From positions 1 to 47,776 of the forward strand of contig JAQGOK010000133.1 in the NCBI GenBank assembly GCA_028293645.1: a DNA stretch of 47,776 nucleotides, read 5' to 3'. The notes under the pieces were generated by a model. It had not been told where the DNA came from, ran no database searches, and saw only the letters and a list, made by a program, of their open reading frames with translations. The DNA comes from Chthoniobacter sp. GTDB taxonomy: Bacteria > Verrucomicrobiota > Verrucomicrobiia > Chthoniobacterales > Chthoniobacteraceae. The position numbers and the translations under genes are program-made. Shown piece by piece: positions 1 through 9,377 of this stretch; position 1 is the first letter of the stretch, and each line of letters opens with the position of its first letter.

Positions 1-822
1 GAGTGGCGAGAAGCCCTCGAAGTGATTGTTCGCGTAAACGTAAACGCGCGAGAATTCCTCGACGCATTGCCGCAGGCGCACCGACCAACTCTCCAGCGAG
101 GAGTCGCGCGGCCACGCCAGCCGATCGTAGCGGTGACTGGCGCGAACCTCGTCGCGTCGCGGCTTCGTCTTCAAGTCGCCCATCAGGCGGACGTAGGCGA
201 AATCCGTGGTTGTCGGGAGGAACTCGAACGCACCCTCTTCCTGATGGTCAAGTGGCGTGACGTCGTTCCAGACCCAGCAGATCCGCTGCGATTCCAGCAA
301 ATGGACGATCCGCGGGAGATGCCAGCCGTCGTGTCGAAACTCGATGGCCCAGCGGACTTCCCGGGGCAGCGACTCGACGAATCCGCGCAGGGCCGCTTCA
401 TCCTGCCGGATCTGGAAAAACGGGGGGAGTTGCACGAGCACGCAGCCGAGCTTCGACCGAAGCGGCTCGATCGCCCGGAGGAATTCGTGCACCAGCTCCT
501 GGCTGTCGCGCAGCTTGCGATCGTGGGTGATCTCGCGCGGCAGTTTGCACGTGAAGACGAACTCGGGCGGCGTGCGCTCAGCCCAATGCTGCGCCACCTG
601 CGGGGTCGGCGCGCTGTAGAAGGTCGAATCGACTTCCACCGAATCGAAGTGCCGCGCGTAAAAGGCGAGGCGTTCCGCCGGGGGCAGATGCTCCGGGTAG
701 AAGCTCCCGCGCCAGTCTTCGAAACTCCAGGCGCACGTCCCGATTTTCAGCTTTGCGGATGGATCCAAAACGTCCGCGCACCATAGGCGTCCGTTGCTTC
801 GGCGAAAGCAGTTTTCCACCAC
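1..822 (-). CDS. DUF72 (YecE-like) family protein, C-terminus runs off the left edge
   Basis: Minus-strand frame reads ...KLKIGTCAWSFEDWRGSFYPEHLPPAERLAFYARHFDSVEVDSTFYSAP...ANNHFEGFSPL, typical of DUF72. Not in the ORF track because it runs off the window. Start uncertain: GTG at 822 or TTG at 768. Confidence 0.85.
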   Translation of the reverse strand, partial: MVENCFRRSNGRLWCADVLDPSAKLKIGTCAWSFEDWRGSFYPEHLPPAERLAFYARHFDSVEVDSTFYSAPTPQVAQHWAERTPPEFVFTCKLPREITHDRKLRDSQELVHEFLRAIEPLRSKLGCVLVQLPPFFQIRQDEAALRGFVESLPREVRWAIEFRHDGWHLPRIVHLLESQRICWVWNDVTPLDHQEEGAFEFLPTTTDFAYVRLMGDLKTKPRRDEVRASHRYDRLAWPRDSSLESWSVRLRQCVEEFSRVYVYANNHFEGFSPL

Positions 823-883
823 GCCGCGCCCGCCTGCTCGCCACTTGACGCTCCCGGAGCGGTTCATTAGCGTGCGCACCCTT

Positions 884-2113
884 ATGTCAAAACCCGCGCT
901 CGTCCTTGCGCTGTCGCTCTTCGCGGCGACTGCATGCCCCCGCGTGAGCGAAGCGGCTGTGATCTATCGCTCCAGCGAAGGGTGGAGCGTCGAAGGCGAA
1001 GACACGCAGATCGAAGGCAGCGCCGCGGAGCAGATGCGTAAGGCGGAGAAAAAGGAAGCGGCTGGAGACGGCGGCGGTGCTTACAACGCGTATCGGGCAC
1101 TGGTCAAAAACTACGGGCAATCCGCACTTGCCCCGAAGGCGCAGCGGAAAGTGGCAATGCTGCTGGAAGCGAATGGCGACTACGACAAGTCGTATGAGGC
1201 ATATTCCGTTTACCTGACGAAGTATCCGCGTGGTGAGGACTTCGACGCAGTCGTCGAGGCGCAGTTCAAGATCGCGAAGCTGTTTCTGGATGGTCAAAAG
1301 CGCAAAGTCTTTGGGGTTCCGTTCGCGTCGTCGATGACCCGCGCTCAGGAGATGTTCGAAGGCATTCTCAAACGCGCGCCGTTTAGCAAATGGGCGCCGT
1401 TGGCGCAGTTCAACGTGGGACAAGCTTTGGAAAAGCAGGCGAAGTATCCCGAAGCGATCGCGGCTTATCAGGTCGTCGTCGCGAAGTATCCCACGGATGC
1501 GATCGCCGATGACGCCCAGTATCAAATTGGTTACGTGCGGCTCCGCGAAGCCCGCGAAGGCTCTTACGATACGGCTTCGCAACAACGAGCACGCGAGTCG
1601 TTTGAGGATTTCGTCATTCGTTACCCCGAGAGCGAAAAGGTGCCGCAGGCTCGCGAAAACATGCGTTCCCTCCAGGGTGGGGTGACCAAGGGCTCGCTGG
1701 ATATCGCGAAGTTTTACGAGAAGACGAAGAAGTACAAGGCGGCGGTCATTTACTACAACGAGGTGGTCAAGCAGCAGCCCGATTCACCGGAGAGCAACTT
1801 CGCCAAGACGCGGATCGAAGCGCTGCGGACGGAGTTCGGCGAAGATGCGCTCCGCGGCGGTCCGGAGCGGACCGAAACGGGGGCCAAGGCGAAGGAACGC
1901 CGCAAATTGCAGGCGCGGATTGATACCGCTTCGCGTCCGGACTACGCAGGTCCGCCCGTGGTCGTGCCGGAACCGGTCGAAGTGGCTCCTGGGAAGCCGA
2001 AGCTCCGCACCTCACCGGACGGCATCCTGCCGATCCCCGCAGTGGAGCCGCCTTTGCCAGCCGCGGAGCAATTGCCGAACACGGACACAGGCTTGCCCCG
2101 GCCACCGCAATGA
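884..2113 (+). CDS. TPR-containing outer-membrane assembly lipoprotein-like protein (BamD/YbgF-like)
   Basis: Signal peptide MSKPALVLALSLFAATACPRVSEA followed by repeated TPR/BamD-like helices (AQFNVGQALEKQAKYPEAIAAYQVVVAKYP); followed by an LptE-like gene. Confidence 0.75.
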   Translation: MSKPALVLALSLFAATACPRVSEAAVIYRSSEGWSVEGEDTQIEGSAAEQMRKAEKKEAAGDGGGAYNAYRALVKNYGQSALAPKAQRKVAMLLEANGDYDKSYEAYSVYLTKYPRGEDFDAVVEAQFKIAKLFLDGQKRKVFGVPFASSMTRAQEMFEGILKRAPFSKWAPLAQFNVGQALEKQAKYPEAIAAYQVVVAKYPTDAIADDAQYQIGYVRLREAREGSYDTASQQRARESFEDFVIRYPESEKVPQARENMRSLQGGVTKGSLDIAKFYEKTKKYKAAVIYYNEVVKQQPDSPESNFAKTRIEALRTEFGEDALRGGPERTETGAKAKERRKLQARIDTASRPDYAGPPVVVPEPVEVAPGKPKLRTSPDGILPIPAVEPPLPAAEQLPNTDTGLPRPPQ

Positions 2114-2631
2114 GGCTTGCCCTATTCCTGCCGCTGATCGCAGTGATCTTCAGCGGCTGCGCTGGATACACGGTCGGGCCGATCAAGCCCAAGCTCATGC
2201 GAGGCGTGCAGTCGATTGCAGTCGGCAGCTTTCGGAACGAAACGCTGGAACCTCGCGTGGAGGTTCTGCTCGCCAATGCGGTGATCAAGCAGATCCAGCA
2301 GGATGGCACCTATCGGGTCGCTCGCGAGGCAGATGCGGATGCGATCCTCGAAGGCACGCTCGACGAAATCCAGCGGCGCCCTGCCCGGAGTGTTCGCGGG
2401 AATGTGCTGCAGACCCGGGAATACACACTGATCCTCCGGGTGCGTTATCGGCTGGTCGATAAGGCGGGGCGCGAGCTCGATGCGCGCGGGGTCATCGGGC
2501 AGACGAGCTTCTTCGTCACCGGCTCCGACACCATCGCGGCCGATGTGAACCAGGATGAACGACAGGCCATCCCACTCGCCGCGGAGGATCTCGCCGTGCG
2601 TCTGGTTTCGCAGATTTCCGAAGGCTGGTGA
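2110..2631 (+). CDS. lptE: LptE-like LPS assembly lipoprotein
   Basis: Lipobox FSGCAGY, then VGSFRNETLEPRVEVLLANAVIKQIQQDGTYRV...; overlaps the upstream stop (ATGA). Confidence 0.75.
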   Translation: MRLALFLPLIAVIFSGCAGYTVGPIKPKLMRGVQSIAVGSFRNETLEPRVEVLLANAVIKQIQQDGTYRVAREADADAILEGTLDEIQRRPARSVRGNVLQTREYTLILRVRYRLVDKAGRELDARGVIGQTSFFVTGSDTIAADVNQDERQAIPLAAEDLAVRLVSQISEGW

Positions 2632-2675
2632 GAAGCGCTCCCGAACGCGCTGTTCGCTGCTGAGCTGACGCACCG

Positions 2676-3341
2676 GTGCTGTATCTCGTCGCCACTCCGA
2701 TCGGGAATCTCGGCGACATCACCTTGAGGGCCATCGAGGTGCTCAAGTCAGTGGACGTGATCGCCTGCGAAGACACGCGCCACAGCGGCAACTTGCTCCG
2801 GCATCTGCAAATCTCGAAGCCGCTCCTGAGCTATCACGAGCATAATGAAGCGAAACGGACGGCCGAACTGATTGAGCAGTTGGCGGCTGGGAAGCGCGTC
2901 GCGCTGATTACGGACGCCGGACTGCCAGGGATCAGCGACCCGGGACACCGACTCCTTCGTGCCTGCATCAGCCGCGGTGTGCCCTACACAGTCATTCCAG
3001 GGGCAAGCGCGGTGCTCACCGCATTGATCGGCAGCGGATTCCCGGCGGAGAAGTTCTATTTCGGCGGGTTCCTTCCACCGAAAAGCGGCGGCCGTGAGCG
3101 CGACCTGCTCGCCGCCGCGTCACGCCGCGAAACCAGTATCTTCTTCGAATCACCGCATCGGCTGCTGAAATCCCTGGCGGTCTGCGCCGCGCATTTCCCG
3201 GATCGCGTGGTGTGTGTCGCCCGGGAGCTGACCAAGCAGTTCGAGGAGTTCCGGATCGGGACCGGCCCGGAGTTGCTCGCCCACTACTCGGCACGATCGG
3301 TGAGGGGAGAGATCGTTCTCTTAATCAGCCCAGCTGACTAA
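2676..3341 (+). CDS. rsmI: 16S rRNA (cytidine(1402)-2'-O)-methyltransferase
   Basis: MLYLVATPIGNLGDITLRA...DTRHSGNLL...LITDAGLPGISDPG...VIPGASAVLTAL; GTG start. Confidence 0.95.
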   Translation: MLYLVATPIGNLGDITLRAIEVLKSVDVIACEDTRHSGNLLRHLQISKPLLSYHEHNEAKRTAELIEQLAAGKRVALITDAGLPGISDPGHRLLRACISRGVPYTVIPGASAVLTALIGSGFPAEKFYFGGFLPPKSGGRERDLLAAASRRETSIFFESPHRLLKSLAVCAAHFPDRVVCVARELTKQFEEFRIGTGPELLAHYSARSVRGEIVLLISPAD

Positions 3342-3560
3342 GATCTGACCCAAAATATTGAGGTAACTTTTCGCAGCGTTGCGAAAGATTGCGGTTTCCA
3401 GCGGCTGGCGCGGGGGGCTGGTGATTTCGGACGAAGGTGCGGTTGGACCGCTCGAGGATGTGCCAACAGTGGTGACGGGACGAATGGAGCGCAGCAAAGC
3501 AGTTCTCAGATTGGCTGCCGCCGGATCGTGGCACATGCACTGCTCCATCTCGAAGAACAC

Positions 3561-4088
3561 ATGTCAGGCCGTCAGCTTCAGCAAGGAGTGGGACTCCACT
3601 GCGCCCCTTTCTCGCAAGGTCGCCTGGGGAACGGGCGCTCTGAAACTGCGGGCATGGCTCTCGTTCAGGTGATCGTCGCCATGGCGATGATCCTACTTTG
3701 CGGTGTTGCGGGAGTCCGCGCGCTCGTGGAGATGAACCGAAAAGCCGCTGCGATGCGGACGCTGAACAACGCGCGTGCCGTCGTGCAACGGAACATCGAT
3801 ACCGCGTTGGGCGTTCCGTTCTCACGCACTGCGGCGCCTGCCGTCCTCGCCATTACTCCCGCTGCCGGGGTGATCTACGACGAAGACGGGAACGGGGACG
3901 GTCTGGTGGATGTGGTAACGCCGCGCAGCGGGGTGGGAGCGGTGGTGCAGGGGACCTTGCTGCGGACCGTGCTGGCGGAGCCGGGGAGTGAAGGGGCGGA
4001 CGTCCGTCGCGTCAGCTTTCAACTCACTTATACTTACCGAGCGAAGCCCTACACTTACCAGATGAGCACGCTACGCGCTCAGGATTGA
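3561..4088 (+). CDS. PilV-like pseudopilin (divergent prepilin leader)
   Basis: ETAG|MALVQVIVAMAMILLCGVAGVRALVEMNRKAAAMRTLNNAR looks like a pseudopilin N-terminal helix; directly upstream of a clear PilW-like prepilin. Start uncertain (3528 GTG or 3561 ATG). Confidence 0.6.
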   Translation: MSGRQLQQGVGLHCAPFSQGRLGNGRSETAGMALVQVIVAMAMILLCGVAGVRALVEMNRKAAAMRTLNNARAVVQRNIDTALGVPFSRTAAPAVLAITPAAGVIYDEDGNGDGLVDVVTPRSGVGAVVQGTLLRTVLAEPGSEGADVRRVSFQLTYTYRAKPYTYQMSTLRAQD

Positions 4089-4090
4089 TC

Positions 4091-4966
4091 ATGCGTTTGA
4101 TCCGATCAACTGCAACTCGGGGCTTCACGCTCGTCGAATTACTCGTGAGTGGCGCGATCGCCAGTACGATCGGCATCGCGGTGTTTATGTTCATGCATGC
4201 GGGCATGTTTCTCGCAGCCAAGAACCTCTCACTAAACCTGACGAGCAACTCAATGCGCACCGCGCTCGATCGGGTCGAGAACGTATTGCAGCAGGGGGAT
4301 AACAATCCGAGCTTGATTGACGCTACGGGTGCGCCGGCGACAGCGCCGGCCGCCGGCGTAAAGGTGGATCAGTTTCTCGGCGCACCCTATGTCGTCACTG
4401 CGCCCGTCACCGGACTCCCTGCGACCACCACCAGCATGACGCTCACCCGATCGACCAATGCGCTCGCCTCGCCACCGTTGCCGAAAGCCGGGGATGTAAT
4501 CCGCATCGATGGAACCGATGCTACCGTGCGGCCACGAGTGGCTTCCGTCGTGGTCGGTGCGATTAACTCCGCACGGCAGCCCATCACCGTCACGCTGACG
4601 GAACCGCTCGGGACGCCTGTCATTTTTGTCTCATCCACAGTGATTACCGCGAAGTTGGTGCGACCCGTAGCGTTCATCGTGCTTCCCAACGGGTCGAGAA
4701 AGGAACTGCGGTATTACGACCGTTTCGAACCAGTTCCAAACGTCCATGACGCGACGCAGTACGTGGTGGTATCGGACCAGATCGGTTTGCAAGGCGAAGA
4801 CGCCACGCCTTTTTCAATGTCTCAAATCGCCGGGAAGAACTTTGTCGCGTTCTCCCTCAGGGTTCGGGCGAGCGACTACGATCGCCGCCTTTTCGGAAAA
4901 CAAGTCGATGAGTTCAACACCTTTAGCCGCGTCGAGACTTACGTCCGGCCGAAGGTTAATCCGTAA
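4091..4966 (+). CDS. PilW-like prepilin-type N-terminal cleavage/methylation domain protein
   Basis: MRLIRSTATRGFTLVELLVSGAIASTIGIAVFMF, canonical G|FTLVELL prepilin signal. Confidence 0.85.
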   Translation: MRLIRSTATRGFTLVELLVSGAIASTIGIAVFMFMHAGMFLAAKNLSLNLTSNSMRTALDRVENVLQQGDNNPSLIDATGAPATAPAAGVKVDQFLGAPYVVTAPVTGLPATTTSMTLTRSTNALASPPLPKAGDVIRIDGTDATVRPRVASVVVGAINSARQPITVTLTEPLGTPVIFVSSTVITAKLVRPVAFIVLPNGSRKELRYYDRFEPVPNVHDATQYVVVSDQIGLQGEDATPFSMSQIAGKNFVAFSLRVRASDYDRRLFGKQVDEFNTFSRVETYVRPKVNP

Positions 4967-4969
4967 GCC

Positions 4970-6763
4970 ATGTATCTTAAACCCTGCCGGGGCAACATTC
5001 TGGTCGTCGCCCTCATCCTGATTGTCGTGGTATCCGGGTTTGTCGCGGCGGCTTTGAATTCGACGAGTAACAGCTCGCGCCAGACGGATCGGAGCCGGGA
5101 CTATGTGGCGGCCCAGGCTGCCGCGGAAGGTGCCTTGGAATATGGCTTTGCCATTTGGAAACGCCGGATCATCGAGCAGAACCGTGCAATCACGACCGCG
5201 GAAGCCAACTCGGACCTCACTCAGCCAGGCTTTCCCGGCTTTGCCTACGCGTCGACTGCCGAAAGGGGGCCCTTGCGGATCGATGCACTTGACGAATATG
5301 GCGCGCCGGTGGCCACTCCGAAACCGGTCACCATCGAAGTCATCAACTATCCTGGATGGCGGGGCCGCACCTACAGTTATCAAGCGCGAGCCAAGGTGAG
5401 GCAGGCTCCCGCGCAGTATAACCTGCGGGCAGGGGTGAAGCGCGGGTTCCAGTATTCCGAAGTCCCCCTCTTCCAGACTATGTTCTTCTTCGAGGATAAC
5501 CTCGAATTCTACAAGCCAGCCTCGATGATCATTAGCGGACTGGTCCATACCAACTCGTTCGCTTATATCAGCGGCCAGGACGGCGTGCCTCTCACGTTCC
5601 TGGATGGTGTGTCTTACGCCAAGGGATACAGCCACAGCTCCGATCCTCCCTTCTCGGATATGTGGAGTGGGTGGACCCCTAATGCCACCCGTTCACCGGT
5701 TTATCCTGACGGAATCGCGGAGCAGGTGCGGCAAGTGCCACGCTTCGAACCGCTGGGCAATGAGCCGGCTTCCGTACTCAACACCACGGATGTGAATCCC
5801 AACAACGATAGCATGCGTGAGTTGATCGAGCCTCCGAACAGCAGCTATCCAGACCCGGTGGAGTTGTCCGCCCGGCGCTTATATAACAAGGCGGGCATTG
5901 TTGTGAAGGTGAATGGTCCGCTCGTCACGGTCACGACCCAGAACGGCACCACGCTCAATGCGGCACGCAAGACGGATATCATCCAAACAGTTGTTGAACG
6001 GACGACCATCTATGACCAACGCGAGGGAAAGAACGTCGATGTGGCGACTGTGGATGTGGCGAAATTAACAGACACCCTGCGGAAGGGTGGAGTTAGCAAC
6101 TTCAACAGCGTCATTTACGTGCATGACACGACGCCTGTCACCGCCCTGGACCCTGAGCCAAAGTCGATTCGTTTGAAGAACGGCGGAGTGCTCCCGGACG
6201 GTGGCCTCAGCGTCGTCAGTGAGAATCCGATCTACATCCAGGGTGACTATAATACCGGGGCTACTACGAACCCGGCGCTTGTCCCTTCGAATGAAGGAGG
6301 GAATCCGAACAATACGGATGCTCCGACACTGACGGGCTACACACGCAAGCCGGCAGCCGTTATCGGAGATGCCGTGATGTTCCTTTCCAACAGTTGGAAC
6401 GATGCCAATGCAGCCCTCCCCGTGACCGATCGCGCAGCGACGCACACCACCTACAATACCGCCATTGTCTCCGGCTTTATGCCTTCCGGATACCAGCCAC
6501 CCTCAGGGGCGCAGTATGGCTACAGCGGCGGGGCCAATAATTTCCCCCGCTTCCTCGAGAACTGGACGGACGACAGTTGCACTTACTTCGGTTCGATGGT
6601 CGAACTCTACCAAAGTAAGACTTTCACGGGAGCTTGGGATACCGGCGTGATCTTCCGGCCGCCGCTACGCCGCTGGAATTTCGACGAGAATTTTCGCTCA
6701 ACTCCCCCGCCGGGGAGCCTTGATGCTGTCATCTGGAGCCGAGGCACCTGGGCCAAATACTAA
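4970..6763 (+). CDS. PilX-like large pseudopilin
   Basis: MYLKPCRGNILVVALILIVVVSGFVAAALNSTSNSSRQTDRSRDYVAAQAAAEGALEYG N-terminal TM/pseudopilin segment; about 597 aa; starts right after the PilW-like gene. Confidence 0.7.
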   Translation: MYLKPCRGNILVVALILIVVVSGFVAAALNSTSNSSRQTDRSRDYVAAQAAAEGALEYGFAIWKRRIIEQNRAITTAEANSDLTQPGFPGFAYASTAERGPLRIDALDEYGAPVATPKPVTIEVINYPGWRGRTYSYQARAKVRQAPAQYNLRAGVKRGFQYSEVPLFQTMFFFEDNLEFYKPASMIISGLVHTNSFAYISGQDGVPLTFLDGVSYAKGYSHSSDPPFSDMWSGWTPNATRSPVYPDGIAEQVRQVPRFEPLGNEPASVLNTTDVNPNNDSMRELIEPPNSSYPDPVELSARRLYNKAGIVVKVNGPLVTVTTQNGTTLNAARKTDIIQTVVERTTIYDQREGKNVDVATVDVAKLTDTLRKGGVSNFNSVIYVHDTTPVTALDPEPKSIRLKNGGVLPDGGLSVVSENPIYIQGDYNTGATTNPALVPSNEGGNPNNTDAPTLTGYTRKPAAVIGDAVMFLSNSWNDANAALPVTDRAATHTTYNTAIVSGFMPSGYQPPSGAQYGYSGGANNFPRFLENWTDDSCTYFGSMVELYQSKTFTGAWDTGVIFRPPLRRWNFDENFRSTPPPGSLDAVIWSRGTWAKY

Positions 6764-6767
6764 TCTG

Positions 6768-7361
6768 ATGCGACTTCGATACTTCCTGATCCTCGTGGGA
6801 CTGCTCCCGCAGTTGTCCTTTGCGGCGCTGGATCTGACGCCGCGCTTCATTGATACCTTCGCTGACGGGATTACCTTTCATCGGCTCTATTTCAGCGACG
6901 GTGAAAAGAAGTTCGTTCTCAGCCTCAATCGTGAAACGGAAGTCACCGCCGAGGGTAACGGCGCGCTTTTCCGCTTCACCAAGCTGAAGGAAGCGAAGTT
7001 CCTGCTGTCACGGTCGCGGCTTTCGCCATCGGACGTGTTTGAGGGCGCCGCTCTCGAGCGCTATCGCGAAGGAGCGAAGCGATTGATGCCAGCGCGAGGG
7101 GTGACGATCCTCGAGGAGGTTCTCAATCCACTGCCGATCAATGGCTGGAAGAGTTTCCGACTGACACTTTCGGGCGAGGTTAATGGGCAGAAATACCTGC
7201 AGAGCGTGACCTTCGTGAATCTCAATGACAGCGACCAGGTGGTGCTGGTCACCATCGCGCCGGAGCGCAGTTTTCCTGAAGCGGCCGACCGCTCTTTCCA
7301 GATTTTCCGCACCTGGCAGGAGATGCTTCCGGGGGACGAGCGTCCCGCTACTTCCAACTAG
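6768..7361 (+). CDS. Secreted hypothetical protein in the pseudopilin cassette
   Basis: ATG 6768; signal peptide MRLRYFLILVGLLPQLSFAA; a C-terminal homolog is present in the second, degenerate cassette. Confidence 0.7.
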   Translation: MRLRYFLILVGLLPQLSFAALDLTPRFIDTFADGITFHRLYFSDGEKKFVLSLNRETEVTAEGNGALFRFTKLKEAKFLLSRSRLSPSDVFEGAALERYREGAKRLMPARGVTILEEVLNPLPINGWKSFRLTLSGEVNGQKYLQSVTFVNLNDSDQVVLVTIAPERSFPEAADRSFQIFRTWQEMLPGDERPATSN

Positions 7362-7382
7362 TCAGCCGCGCAGCCGGAACAG

Positions 7383-7856
7383 CTAGCGTAGCTCCGCGAG
7401 CTTCGCTCTCACTGCGTCGAAGTTCGGTAGGTCCTTTGGCGTGGGCGTCTGCTCCGCATACTGGATGACTCCACTCGCATCGATCACAAAGGCTGCGCGT
7501 GCCGCGCTGTCGCCGATCCCGGCGATGCCCTTGAAGAGCACGTCATAGGCATTGGCCGCTTCCTTGTTCAAATCGCTCACCAAGGTCACCCCAATCTTCT
7601 CTTTCTGGGCCCATGCTTCCTGGGCGAAAGGGCTGTCCACACTGATGCCGATTACTTCGGCGCCAACTTCGGAGTAAGCGCTAAGCCCTTGCGAAACGCT
7701 GCACATCTCCTCCGTGCAGACACCGGTAAAGGCGAGCGGGAAAAACACGAGCACCGTCGGTCTGCCGGGGACCGGCAGGGTCACATCGACCAGCCCTTCG
7801 GCGTTCTTCGACTTCAGGGTGAACGTGGGCGCTTTGGTTCCAACGGCGAGTGGCAT
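7383..7856 (-). CDS. Peroxiredoxin (AhpC/TSA family)
   Basis: MPLAVGTKAPTFTLKSKN...VLVFFPLAFTGVCTEEMCSVSQGL...VIGISVDSPFAQEAW. Confidence 0.93.
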   Translation of the reverse strand: MPLAVGTKAPTFTLKSKNAEGLVDVTLPVPGRPTVLVFFPLAFTGVCTEEMCSVSQGLSAYSEVGAEVIGISVDSPFAQEAWAQKEKIGVTLVSDLNKEAANAYDVLFKGIAGIGDSAARAAFVIDASGVIQYAEQTPTPKDLPNFDAVRAKLAELR

Positions 7857-7918
7857 GATGAGATGTGTGTTTGAAGTTGAGCTACACGGTCTAGGCGCCG
7901 ACTCTCGGCGCCGCAACT

Positions 7919-8425
7919 GTGAATCTCTCTCCATCCGCGCTGACAACTCTTTGGTGGACGCTCACGCTCGTGGTGATGTTCCTCGGCCTCGTCGGTACGG
8001 TGTTGCCGCTCCTGCCCGGCACCACGATCATCCTGCTCGCAGCGGTCGGGCATCATTTCGTCCTGGGTCCGGACAAGAGCATCGGATGGTTCACGATCTC
8101 CGGACTCGCCGTTCTCACCATCATTTCCTACGTGCTCGATTTCGTTAGCGGCACGCTCGGCGCGAAAAAATTCGGCGCGACACGTTGGGGCGCGATTGGC
8201 GGCATTCTGGGCGCCATTGTCGGCCTGTTCTTCGGCCTGCCCGGCCTTTTCCTCGGACCGCTGGTTGGCGTGTTGCTTGGGGAGTTGCTCGGCGGGAAAG
8301 GACTCCTGCCTGCCGGCAAATCCACATGGGGGACGTTTCTTGGCACGACTGCGGGCATCGTCGCGAAGCTGATTATCGCCGCGTTGATGATCGGGTGGTT
8401 TCTGCTCGCGGCGCTTTGGAAATAG
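7919..8425 (+). CDS. DUF456 family membrane protein
   Basis: Glycine-rich TM pattern GLVGTVLPLLPGTTIILLAA...GAIGGILGAIVGLFFGLPGLFLGPLVGVLLGELL. Confidence 0.85.
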   Translation: MNLSPSALTTLWWTLTLVVMFLGLVGTVLPLLPGTTIILLAAVGHHFVLGPDKSIGWFTISGLAVLTIISYVLDFVSGTLGAKKFGATRWGAIGGILGAIVGLFFGLPGLFLGPLVGVLLGELLGGKGLLPAGKSTWGTFLGTTAGIVAKLIIAALMIGWFLLAALWK

Positions 8426-8498
8426 GTTCCAAGTTCCACCTTCTCGACGCGCCGAGCAGTTCATACTTTCCCGCCATGCATCCCACATCCGTTCCGTC

Positions 8499-9311
8499 GT
8501 GAGTTCATCCCTTTTCGATCTTTCCGGAGAAGTTGCGGTGGTAATTGGTGGGACCGGCGTGCTCGGCGGTGCATTGGCTGAAGGCCTCGCGGCTGCCGGA
8601 GCGGGCGTCGCCATCGTCGGTCGGAATACGGAGCGAGGCGAAGCGCGCGTGCAGGTGATTCGTAGTGCGGGTGGAAGTGGGCACTTCGTGAGCGCCGATG
8701 CGATGGACCGCACTTCGTTGCAAGTGGCGCACGAGACCGTTGCCCGTGTGCTCGGTGAGCCGACCATCCTCATCAACGCAGCCGGCGGTAATGATCCGAA
8801 AGTGACGGTCACGGCGGAGCGCGCATTCGAGACGCTCGCGCTCGAGGATTGGCGCGCGAATTTCGACCTCAATCTGGTCGGAGGCGTCCTGCTCCCTTGT
8901 CAGGAATTTGGCCCCGGCATGTGTGCGCGCGGCCGTGGATCGATCATCAACATCGCCAGCGTTTCCGCACATCTGCCGCTTTCCCGAGTCGTCGCCTACA
9001 GCGCGAGCAAAGCCGCCGTGCTGAGCCTCTCCGCGTTTCTGGCCCGCGAGTGGGCCCCGAAACGGGTGCGGGTGAATACGATCACCCCCGGGTTCTTCCC
9101 CGCGGAACAGAACCGCAAGCTGCTCTTCAACGACGATGGCTCGCCCACCGCCCGTACCAACTCGATCCTGGGTCACACGCCAATGGGCCGCTTCGGGACG
9201 AGCGAGGAACTGATCGGTGCATGCGTGTTCCTGGCGAGCGAGAAGGCGAGCAGCTTCGTGACCGGCAGCGACCTGCGGGTGGACGGCGGTTTTTTAAGCC
9301 AGACCATTTAG
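8499..9311 (+). CDS. SDR family oxidoreductase (D-mannonate/fructuronate oxidoreductase-like)
   Basis: GGTGVLGGALAEGLAAAGAGVAIVGRN, NAAGGNDP, SVSAHLPLSRVVAYSASKAAV, VNTITPGFFPAEQNRKLL. Confidence 0.88.
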   Translation: MSSSLFDLSGEVAVVIGGTGVLGGALAEGLAAAGAGVAIVGRNTERGEARVQVIRSAGGSGHFVSADAMDRTSLQVAHETVARVLGEPTILINAAGGNDPKVTVTAERAFETLALEDWRANFDLNLVGGVLLPCQEFGPGMCARGRGSIINIASVSAHLPLSRVVAYSASKAAVLSLSAFLAREWAPKRVRVNTITPGFFPAEQNRKLLFNDDGSPTARTNSILGHTPMGRFGTSEELIGACVFLASEKASSFVTGSDLRVDGGFLSQTI

Positions 9312-9377
9312 CGCCGCGTTCGCTCCGCGGTTCACTCCGGAATTGCCACCGGCACCGCTGCGGCGGAACCTTGGGCC

